DNA of 8,040 nt from Bacillota bacterium (GTDB taxonomy: Bacteria > Bacillota > Clostridia > Christensenellales > Borkfalkiaceae): the NCBI GenBank assembly GCA_003343805.1, contig QAKM01000099.1:1-8040 (forward strand), written 5' to 3'. The notes beneath the pieces were generated by a model. The model did not search any database. It saw nothing but the letters and a program-made list of their open reading frames with translations, and was not told the origin of the DNA. Below are positions 1 to 5,564 of the stretch, piece after piece. The position numbers were made by a program, and so were the translations under genes. Every line of letters starts with the position of its first letter. Within the stretch, counting starts at the first letter, position 1.

Positions 1-50
1 AGGTCCGCCGCTGCGTTCCTCGCGGCTTGACCGCTCGGCTTGCGTCTCCT
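1..50. other. Unassigned GC-rich left edge
   Basis: No recognisable gene or RNA. The heptamer CGGCTTG occurs twice (23-29 and 36-42), which suggests that this stretch belongs to the same noncoding repeat cluster that follows. A reading frame starting with TTG at 27 runs through the whole repeat cluster to 218, but its translation is that of hairpin arms and I do not regard it as a gene. It could be the 3' part of a longer repeat that begins outside the window. Confidence 0.3.
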
Positions 51-88
51 CTCCCCACAAAAATCGCTGACGCGATTTTTGTGGGGAG
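51..88. repeat. 17-bp perfect inverted repeat (long hairpin)
   Basis: Bases 51-67 pair without mismatch with 72-88 around the four-base loop TGAC. The outer arm is CTCCCCAC/GTGGGGAG and the inner arm AAAAATCGC/GCGATTTTT. The run of T lies inside the stem rather than after it, so this is not a typical rho-independent terminator, although it could still end or stabilise a transcript entering from the left. The hairpin is symmetric and would form from either strand. Its 3' half is also part of the tandem repeat described separately. Confidence 0.8.
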
Positions 89-123
89 CCCTGGATCGCT
101 AAAGCGATTTTTGCGGGAGCCCT
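63..123. repeat. Two-copy imperfect tandem repeat, period 32
   Basis: Bases 63-92 and 95-123 are two copies of one unit, both beginning ATCGCT and ending GAGCCCT around GCGATTTTTG. They differ by three substitutions (positions 69/101, 71/103 and 82/114) and one missing G in the second copy. Each copy can form its own small ATCGC/GCGAT hairpin (63-67 with 72-76; 95-99 with 104-108). The differences preserve the stems and change only loop or flanking bases, as expected of a repeat family whose fold matters, but two copies cannot prove this. Confidence 0.7.
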
Positions 124-124
124 A

Positions 125-229
125 TGACTCCCTCAGTCACGGCGTCAGTTCAACAACCCCTCCGTCTTGCCTTCGGCAAGACACCTCCCCTTACACAGGG
201 GAGGCTAAAATGAGGTGACTCCCTCAGTC
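125..229. repeat. Palindrome-rich noncoding repeat element bounded by 14-bp direct repeats
   Basis: The sequence TGACTCCCTCAGTC occurs exactly at 125-138 and 216-229. Between the copies lie two good hairpins: 164-171 pairs with 175-182 (GTCTTGCC/GGCAAGAC, loop TTC), and 184-191 pairs with 197-204 (CCTCCCCT/AGGGGAGG, loop TACAC). The left direct repeat can itself fold as TGACT/AGTCA. This architecture resembles short interspersed elements I recall from gut Clostridia; I cannot verify copy number here. The element carries no coding sequence but runs to three bases before an ATG of the following helicase gene and supplies the only strong ribosome-binding sequence upstream of it (GGGGAGG, 198-204). 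The terminal 14-mers may be a target duplication or simply part of an internally repeated unit. Confidence 0.6.
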
Positions 230-2590
230 TTTATGAAACAGGAAACGATCGACAAGCTCAAAAAAATGCTCGATCCCAAACGGGATGCGGACAAGGAATG
301 GTATCTGGCTCTCCTCGACGAGGAAGGGCAGCTTAACTATGAAAAAGAGCACCTCGATGCCGTTCTTCGGATGCTGCGCTTTTATTATCTCTCCCGCCTG
401 CAGCACCGCATCCGTGAGATCGAGGCGGAGATGGAGCGCCTGCGCGCGCAGGAGGGGTATTCGGCGGGCGAGTACCGCGAACTCCTCGAAAAGCAGGCGG
501 AAAAGCAGGAAGTGCAGAAAAAGCTCGATTCCTACAAGTGCTATTTCGTGGAGCCCTACTTCGCCCGCATCGACGTCGTGGACGACAAGGAGGGATACAA
601 CAGCTACTATATCGGCAAGAAGGGGGACGTCAATCTGGAGATCGTCGACTGGCGCGCCCCGCTTGCCGTGCGATACTATCAGAAGTCGCGCGTCGACTTT
701 ACCATCAACGAGTACGAATACCACACCGTGCTGCGGCGGGCGCTCTCCGTCAAAAACGGGCGCGTCCTCTCCTTCCGCAACGAGTATCTCTCCGTGCGCG
801 ATCACCTCACGCCCGAAGAGATCGGCGGCCGCGACGAGGAGATCCTGTTCGATCCCTACCTTCGCAGCATCTTAAAGGACCGGAAGGACGATTTCACCGT
901 CCGCGACATCATCGAGACCATCCAGGAAAAGCAGTTCGAGATCATCACCCGCCCCGAGCGCGAGAGCTTTGTCCTCCAGGGCTGCGCGGGCAGCGGCAAG
1001 ACGATGATCCTTCTCCATCGCCTGAGCTATCTCATGTACAACAACGAGAGCCTGCGCCCGCGGGATGTGCTCGTCATCACGCCCTCCGATTCCTTCAACG
1101 CCTTCATCGACGAGCTCTCCAAGGTGCTCGAGCTGCAGAAGGTGCGCACCATCACATTGCAGCGCTACTATCTGCAGGTCTTAAAGAACGAGGGCATCGA
1201 GCTCAAGTATTCGGGCGGGGCGGAGACGAAGGAATATCTCGCGTGGCTGTATTCCGACGCCTTCCCCAAGGAGCTCGAAAAGGACATCGGGAAGCTGTAC
1301 GGCGACATCTTCGGCCTGTTCACGGGCAGGGAGTGCCGTTCGGTCGCCGAGGAGGTGCTCGCCTCCTGCAAACGCCGTCACGAGCTGTATGCGCGCGTCA
1401 AGAATGCCTCGGTGCGCATTCGCCGCGCCGTCCTGGGCGAGATGAAGGAGAACAAGGAGGGCGGCTTCTACTTCACCAAGCCCATGCGCGGGCTGATGAG
1501 CTCGCTCGTGCAGGTGCAGGATTTTCTCTCCTTCGTCCTCACGGAGGAGGAGCGCTCGCCCGACTATTTCTTCCGCCAGTTTGCCGACTTCTTTTCCTGT
1601 GCGAAGGACTTTTCCGCGCACGCCAACGCCGTCTTTGACCGCGCCGCCGAGGACCTTTCCGCCCTCAAAGAGACCATCGAAAAGGAGATCGTCGACCTCA
1701 AGCGGTACCGCCAGAAGGGCCCGGAGGGCGAGTATTACAGCTATGCCGACCGCATCGCGGCGCGCGAGGAGCTCAAGGGGGAGGCTGACCGCATCGCGGG
1801 CGTCGTGGAAGAGATGCGGGAGGGGGTCGATCTCTTCGGCGAGTTCTTTGCCGTCATCCGCCTGTTCGGCGTGTGCGCGGACCTCGGAAAGTGCCGGAAT
1901 ACGCTCGACGTCTCGCGCTGGCTGTACCGCCACACGGTGAAGACTTATAAAAAGAGATTTTCTCTGACGGGGGTGTATCCTTCGGATGCCTATGCCCTCT
2001 GCTGTGCGCTCTCGAAGGCGGGGCGGGGCCTGACCCCCCGTTACGGGCTCGTGTTCATCGACGAGGGGCAGGATATTTCGCACACCGAGTACGAGCTTCT
2101 CCGCGCCATCCATTCGGACGCCGCCTTCAACGTGTTCGGCGATCTCAAACAGAACATCACGCCCTGGAGGGGGCTGACGCAGTGGGAGCCCTTCGACAAT
2201 TACTTCGAGCTGGACGTCAACTACCGCAATACGAATGAGATCGTGAGCTTTGTCGCGGGCAATCTGAGCGTGAAGATGCAGCCCATCGGCATGACGGGCA
2301 GCGAGGTGGAGCGCATCCCCCTCAAGCGCGTCGCGGCGTGGTTCCGCGGCAAGCAGGGCCTCAAAGCCGTCATCGTGCGCGAGGAGGATCTGCCGCTCTT
2401 TGAAAAGCGGGGATTCGGGCGGCTCTCCGCGCAGGGCGCCTCCAAGACGCGCATCAACGTGATGACCGTCTTTGAGAGCAAGGGGCTGGAGTTTTCCGCC
2501 GTCGCCGTCCTCGATAAAGGCATGACCGAGCATGAAAAGTATATTGCCTATACCCGCGCTCTGCGGGATCTGGCTGTGATCGATTGCTGA
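215..2590 (+). CDS. helD: HelD-like UvrD/Rep-family (superfamily 1) helicase, RNA polymerase-associated
   Basis: Probable RNA polymerase recycling motor of the HelD type: an ATP-driven cytoplasmic protein that releases stalled polymerase from DNA. Numbered from the GTG at 215 (791 aa, close to the roughly 775 aa of Bacillus HelD), residues 42-108 are a charged helical region matching the coiled coil HelD inserts into the polymerase secondary channel. The family motif VDWRAPLAVRYY is at 144-155. Helicase motifs follow in order: Walker A GCAGSGKT 256-263, motif Ia VLVITPSDSF 285-294, DEGQD 616-620, GDLKQ 642-646, NYRNTNEI 669-676, ESKGLEF 754-760, and YTRAL with R781. The long stretch 300-605 between motifs Ia and II holds the HelD-specific insertion. 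All catalytic residues look intact. Start: GTG 215 lies 10 nt after GGGGAGG (198-204); ATG 233 is the alternative and would drop six residues (MTPSVF) encoded by the upstream repeat, but has only GAGG 17 nt upstream. No promoter is evident. A generic UvrD-like DNA helicase is the less likely alternative. Confidence 0.85.
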   Translation: MTPSVFMKQETIDKLKKMLDPKRDADKEWYLALLDEEGQLNYEKEHLDAVLRMLRFYYLSRLQHRIREIEAEMERLRAQEGYSAGEYRELLEKQAEKQEVQKKLDSYKCYFVEPYFARIDVVDDKEGYNSYYIGKKGDVNLEIVDWRAPLAVRYYQKSRVDFTINEYEYHTVLRRALSVKNGRVLSFRNEYLSVRDHLTPEEIGGRDEEILFDPYLRSILKDRKDDFTVRDIIETIQEKQFEIITRPERESFVLQGCAGSGKTMILLHRLSYLMYNNESLRPRDVLVITPSDSFNAFIDELSKVLELQKVRTITLQRYYLQVLKNEGIELKYSGGAETKEYLAWLYSDAFPKELEKDIGKLYGDIFGLFTGRECRSVAEEVLASCKRRHELYARVKNASVRIRRAVLGEMKENKEGGFYFTKPMRGLMSSLVQVQDFLSFVLTEEERSPDYFFRQFADFFSCAKDFSAHANAVFDRAAEDLSALKETIEKEIVDLKRYRQKGPEGEYYSYADRIAAREELKGEADRIAGVVEEMREGVDLFGEFFAVIRLFGVCADLGKCRNTLDVSRWLYRHTVKTYKKRFSLTGVYPSDAYALCCALSKAGRGLTPRYGLVFIDEGQDISHTEYELLRAIHSDAAFNVFGDLKQNITPWRGLTQWEPFDNYFELDVNYRNTNEIVSFVAGNLSVKMQPIGMTGSEVERIPLKRVAAWFRGKQGLKAVIVREEDLPLFEKRGFGRLSAQGASKTRINVMTVFESKGLEFSAVAVLDKGMTEHEKYIAYTRALRDLAVIDC

Positions 2591-2604
2591 CGAACGGGCG
2601 CAGC

Positions 2605-2626
2605 ATCTCCTCCGTGGGGAGGAGAT
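2605..2626 (+). promoter_or_regulatory. Intergenic hairpin enclosing the Shine-Dalgarno-like sequence of the HAD gene
   Basis: Bases 2605-2613 (ATCTCCTCC) pair perfectly with 2618-2626 (GGAGGAGAT) around GTGG. No T run follows (the next bases are TGGATAGAAAAAAC), so a terminator is unlikely. The 3' arm is the only purine-rich ribosome-binding-like sequence before the HAD start codon, and it ends about 18 nt upstream of that ATG. It may limit translation of the downstream gene, or protect or process the helicase transcript. The stem is seen; the role is inferred. Confidence 0.5.
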
Positions 2627-2642
2627 TGGATAGAAAAAACCT

Positions 2643-3320
2643 ATGAAAGACATCTTTTTGCTGGATATCGATGAGACACTGTTTGACTTCCCGCGGGAGG
2701 AGCGGGAGGCACTTTGGCGTACCTTGAAAAAGCGGGGCATCGAGCCGACCGAGGAAATGCTCGCGCGCTATCACGAGATCAACGAGAGCTATTGGAAGAA
2801 GCTCGAGCGGGGCGAGATCACGCGGGCAAGGCTGGTCGTGGAGCGGTTCGAGGTGTTCCTCCGCGAATACGGCCGGGCGGACTCTCCCGAGGAATTTTCC
2901 CGGGAGTACTTTTCCGAATTCGCCTCGGGCGGCTGCTTTTATCCGGGTGCGGAAGCGTTCGTGAAGGCGCTCAAAGGACGGGGGCGCATCTTCCTCGTCA
3001 CGAACGGCGCCACGTTCACGCAGACGCACCGCATCGCCGCCTCCGGGCTGGGGAAGTATGCGGACGGGGTGTTCATCTCCGAGACGATCGGCATCAAGAA
3101 GCCCTCCGAGGCGTATGCCGCCTTTGTCGAAGCGCACATCGAGGGGTACGAACGCAGCCGCGCCGTATGGGTGGGGGACAGCCTCACCTCGGACGCCCCC
3201 TGCGCCGCTTCCCGCGGCATCGACTTTATCCTCTACCGCCCGTCGGGCGTTCCCGAGGGCTACAAGGGGCTCTGCGCCCAAAGTTATGACGGGGTGCTTG
3301 CCCTCATCGATCGGATGTAA
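2643..3320 (+). CDS. HAD-superfamily hydrolase, YjjG/YfnB-like pyrimidine nucleotidase
   Basis: A 225-aa cytoplasmic Mg-dependent phosphatase with all four HAD motifs: motif I DIDETL with nucleophile D8 and acid/base D10, motif II LVTNG with T120, motif III lysine in IGIKKP (K153), and motif IV GDSLTSD with D179 and D184. The helical cap between residues 14 and 100 is of the C1 type. DIDETLFDF at the N-terminus and ISETIGIKKP match the YjjG/YfnB subgroup, whose studied members remove phosphate from nucleoside monophosphates, including non-canonical pyrimidines, and so help clean the nucleotide pool. Substrate is inferred from the subgroup; another small phosphate ester is possible. The only sensible start is ATG 2643: a TAG lies four codons upstream in frame, and starting later at TTG 2658 would cut the first beta strand. 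The gene begins 52 nt after the helicase and is probably read from the same transcript; it ends just before a strong terminator. Its ribosome-binding site is poor (see the hairpin at 2605-2626). Confidence 0.82.
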   Translation: MKDIFLLDIDETLFDFPREEREALWRTLKKRGIEPTEEMLARYHEINESYWKKLERGEITRARLVVERFEVFLREYGRADSPEEFSREYFSEFASGGCFYPGAEAFVKALKGRGRIFLVTNGATFTQTHRIAASGLGKYADGVFISETIGIKKPSEAYAAFVEAHIEGYERSRAVWVGDSLTSDAPCAASRGIDFILYRPSGVPEGYKGLCAQSYDGVLALIDRM

Positions 3321-3337
3321 AACTCGCTTTCAAGCCG

Positions 3338-3367
3338 AAAGACGCCGCGTTTGCGGCGTTTTTGTTT
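3338..3367 (+). terminator. Rho-independent terminator after the HAD gene
   Basis: ACGCCGC (3342-3348) pairs with GCGGCGT (3353-3359) around the loop GTTT, extended by A:T pairs from 3338-3340, and is followed by TTTTTGTTT (3359-3367). It starts 18 nt after the HAD stop codon. The stem and T tract are textbook, and it separates the helicase/HAD transcript from the topoisomerase operon. Confidence 0.9.
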
Positions 3368-3408
3368 GCGCGTTTGTTCGTCTTTTGTGGGAAAATTGTG
3401 GAAATCGG

Positions 3409-3437
3409 TTGCCCGAGACAACAAGATATGGTATAAT
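3409..3437 (+). promoter_or_regulatory. Vegetative (sigma-70/SigA) promoter of the topoisomerase operon
   Basis: TTGCCC (3409-3414) and a perfect TATAAT (3432-3437) are separated by exactly 17 bp, and TGG directly before the -10 (3429-3431) supplies an extended -10 TGn motif. The region is distinctly AT-rich against the GC-rich genes on both sides and lies between the upstream terminator and the next start codon. Transcription would start near 3443-3446, giving a leader of about 70 nt. Confidence 0.85.
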
Positions 3438-3472
3438 GTATATGATATTATTGCGATATTGTACCCTTTTGG

Positions 3473-3494
3473 CCGCGGAGCGCTTTTTCCGCGG
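3473..3494 (+). other. Hairpin in the 5' leader of the topoisomerase operon
   Basis: CCGCGGA (3473-3479) pairs with TCCGCGG (3488-3494) around GCGCTTTT. It lies inside the predicted leader, 12 nt before the ribosome-binding site AGAGGA (3506-3511), and leaves that site free. It could stabilise the 5' end of the mRNA. It has no T tract and no recognisable riboswitch architecture, and it may be a chance product of high GC. Confidence 0.35.
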
Positions 3495-3515
3495 GGAAGG
3501 GCGACAGAGGAAGCT

Positions 3516-5564
3516 ATGAGCAAACATTACGACGCGGGGGACATCACCGTCCTCGAGGGGCTGGAGGCCGTGCGCCTGCGCCCCGGTATGTACATCGGCA
3601 CGACGAGCACCAAGGGCCTCCATCACATTCTGTGGGAGATCGTCGACAACGCCATCGACGAGGCCGCCAACGGTTTCGCGGACCGCATCGACGTCGTCCT
3701 TCACAAGGACGGCAGCGCCTCCGTGCGCGACAACGGCCGCGGCATCCCCACCGACATCCACCCCAAGACCAAGGTCTCGGGCGTGCAGGTCGTCTTTACG
3801 CAGCTCCATGCGGGCGGCAAGTTCGACGAGCACAACTATTCCTTCGCAGGCGGCCTGCACGGCGTGGGCGCGTCCGTCACCAATGCGCTTTCCAAGTGGC
3901 TGAAGGTCGAAGTGTGCCGCGACGGGTACGTCTGGCGCATGGAGTTCCATTCCTATTACGATGCAAAAAAGAAGAAATGGGAGTCGGGCATTCCCGTCGC
4001 CCCCCTCGAAAAGACCAAGGAGCGCACCAAAAAGCACGGTTCGTTCGTGCACTTTCTGCCCGATGAGAACGTCTTTCCCGATCCCACCTTCCAGCTCTCC
4101 GTCGTACAGAACCGGCTGAGCGAGCTCGCCTTCCTCAACAAGGGCATCACGATCACCCTCACCGATGAGCGCGTGACGATGGCGGAGATGAAGGAGGGCG
4201 ACGAGCCCGAACAGATCGACCTTGCCGACGCGACGCAGCCCTATCATGTGGAATATAAATACGACGGCGGCATCTCCGACTTCGTGAAGTCGCTCAACGA
4301 GGGGAAATCGACGCTCTACAACAAGCCGCTCTACTACAAGACGGAGGCGGACGGTGTATGGGTGGAATTCGCCATCCAGCATACGGGGGAGTTCACCGAG
4401 AACTTGTTTTCCTTCGTCAACAACATCCCCACGCCCGAGGGCGGCACGCACGAGACGGGCTTTCGGAGCGGCCTCACGCGGATGCTCAACGACTATGCGC
4501 GCGAAAATAAGCTCTTAAAGGAGAAGGACGCCAACTTCCAGGGGGATGACTTCCGCGAAGGGCTGACGGCAGTCCTTTCCGTCAAGCTCAAGAACGTGCA
4601 GTTTGAAGGGCAGACCAAGACAAAACTCGGCAATTCCGAGGTGCGGCCCATCGTCGAGGCCGCCGTCGTCGAGGGGATGCGCACGCTTGCCGCGCAGAAC
4701 GGCAGCAAGAAGGTGTTCGAAGAGATCATCAAGAAGGCGCAGGGGGCGGCCCGCGTCCGCCTTGCCGCGCGGCAGGCCAAGGACACGGCGCGCGCCAAGA
4801 ACAGCATCGACTCTCTGATGCTCGTCGGGAAGCTCGCCGCCTGCTCGGGCAGGAAAGCCGAGCAGAACGAGCTCTTCATCGTTGAGGGTGATTCCGCAGG
4901 CGGCACGGCAAAGCAGGCGCGCGTGAGGCAGTTCCAATCCATCCTGCCCCTTCGCGGCAAGCCGCTCAACGTCGAAAAGAAGCGGCTCGATCAGGTGCTC
5001 GCCAACGAGGAAATAAGAACGCTCATCTCGGCGCTCGGCGCGGGAGTGGGGAACGACTTCAACCTCGACAAAGCCAACTACCACAAAGTCATCATCCTCT
5101 CCGATGCCGACCAGGATGGCTTCCATATCCGCTGCATCCTGCTCACCTTCTTCTTCCGCTATATGCGGCCGCTCGTCAATGCGGGGTATGTCTACATCGG
5201 GATGCCGCCCCTCTACAAGGTGTATAAGCAGAACGGCTCCTTTGAAGAGTACGCCTACGACGACAAGGAATTGCAGGAAAAGATCGAAAAGGCGGGCAAA
5301 GGCTATCTCATCCAGCGCTACAAGGGCCTCGGTGAAATGAGCGCCGAGCAGCTCTGGCAGACGACGATGGACCCCATGCGCCGAAACCTCACGCAGGTGA
5401 CCATCGAGGACGCCGTCGCCGCCGAGAACATGGTGACGACGCTGATGGGGGATCGGGTGGAAGGACGAAAGCAGTTCCTCGCCCGCTATGCAAACTTTAA
5501 CAAGGTGGATACCTTTATGGACAAGGTGAAGCTCAAGAAGGAGGGCGGCAATGCGGAAGAATGA
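3516..5564 (+). CDS. parE: Type IIA DNA topoisomerase subunit B (ParE-like; topoisomerase IV preferred over gyrase)
   Basis: ATPase and TOPRIM subunit of an A2B2 topoisomerase; the N-terminal gate closes on ATP while a duplex is passed through the cut made by subunit A. 682 aa, a usual length for Gram-positive ParE/GyrB and without the large insertion of E. coli GyrB. GHKL ATPase: [10 protein letters not shown] 41-50 (E41, N45), RDNGRGIP 71-78, GGLHGVGAS 112-120. Transducer: [10 protein letters not shown] 366-375, with Q366 and K368 expected to contact ATP. TOPRIM: EGDSAGG 457-463, [11 protein letters not shown] 478-488, DADQDG 530-535 with metal ligands E457, D530, D532, D534 retained, and YKGLGEM 602-608. 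Start ATG 3516 follows AGAGGA (3506-3511) and gives the expected [20 protein letters not shown] beginning. It is first in the operon, behind the promoter at 3409-3437. ParE versus GyrB is decided mainly by the ParC-like partner; [10 protein letters not shown] is itself GyrB-like. Unusual residues: ARV where relatives have GRD/GRN (468-470), and Q533/F536 in the DADxDGxHI motif. Confidence 0.9.
   Translation: MSKHYDAGDITVLEGLEAVRLRPGMYIGTTSTKGLHHILWEIVDNAIDEAANGFADRIDVVLHKDGSASVRDNGRGIPTDIHPKTKVSGVQVVFTQLHAGGKFDEHNYSFAGGLHGVGASVTNALSKWLKVEVCRDGYVWRMEFHSYYDAKKKKWESGIPVAPLEKTKERTKKHGSFVHFLPDENVFPDPTFQLSVVQNRLSELAFLNKGITITLTDERVTMAEMKEGDEPEQIDLADATQPYHVEYKYDGGISDFVKSLNEGKSTLYNKPLYYKTEADGVWVEFAIQHTGEFTENLFSFVNNIPTPEGGTHETGFRSGLTRMLNDYARENKLLKEKDANFQGDDFREGLTAVLSVKLKNVQFEGQTKTKLGNSEVRPIVEAAVVEGMRTLAAQNGSKKVFEEIIKKAQGAARVRLAARQAKDTARAKNSIDSLMLVGKLAACSGRKAEQNELFIVEGDSAGGTAKQARVRQFQSILPLRGKPLNVEKKRLDQVLANEEIRTLISALGAGVGNDFNLDKANYHKVIILSDADQDGFHIRCILLTFFFRYMRPLVNAGYVYIGMPPLYKVYKQNGSFEEYAYDDKELQEKIEKAGKGYLIQRYKGLGEMSAEQLWQTTMDPMRRNLTQVTIEDAVAAENMVTTLMGDRVEGRKQFLARYANFNKVDTFMDKVKLKKEGGNAEE

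Noticed and set aside
27..218. 63-codon reading frame with TTG start across the left repeats
   Set aside because: It translates hairpin arms and direct repeats, has a weak start with no ribosome-binding site, and its C-terminal part is the kind of spurious peptide that such repeat elements encode.
538..1638. Plus-strand open frame (366 codons) in another phase inside the helicase
   Set aside because: The translation is R/A/H/P-rich as expected of an out-of-frame reading of GC-rich coding DNA; the helicase frame is continuous across it.
2605..2626. Rho-independent terminator between helicase and HAD gene
   Set aside because: The stem is good but is followed by TGGATAG rather than a T run on the + strand, and no T run follows it on the minus strand either.
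1181..2740. Long minus-strand open frame (519 codons) opposite the helicase
   Set aside because: It is a product of GC-rich codon use on the sense strand; it shows no domain, has low-complexity R/A/E/L/H-rich content, and lies wholly opposite a gene with all helicase motifs.
3473..3494. Riboswitch or attenuator in the topoisomerase leader
   Set aside because: There is only one short stem in a leader of about 70 nt, with no T tract, no competing stem and no known riboswitch core.
3351..3515. N-terminal extension of topoisomerase B by 55 codons
   Set aside because: It would start inside the upstream terminator and run through the promoter; ATG 3516 has a proper ribosome-binding site and gives the family N-terminus.
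3330..4451. Minus-strand open frame (373 codons) opposite the terminator, promoter and topoisomerase B start
   Set aside because: It reads through a clear terminator and promoter, has no recognisable motif, and covers a gene with complete GHKL motifs.
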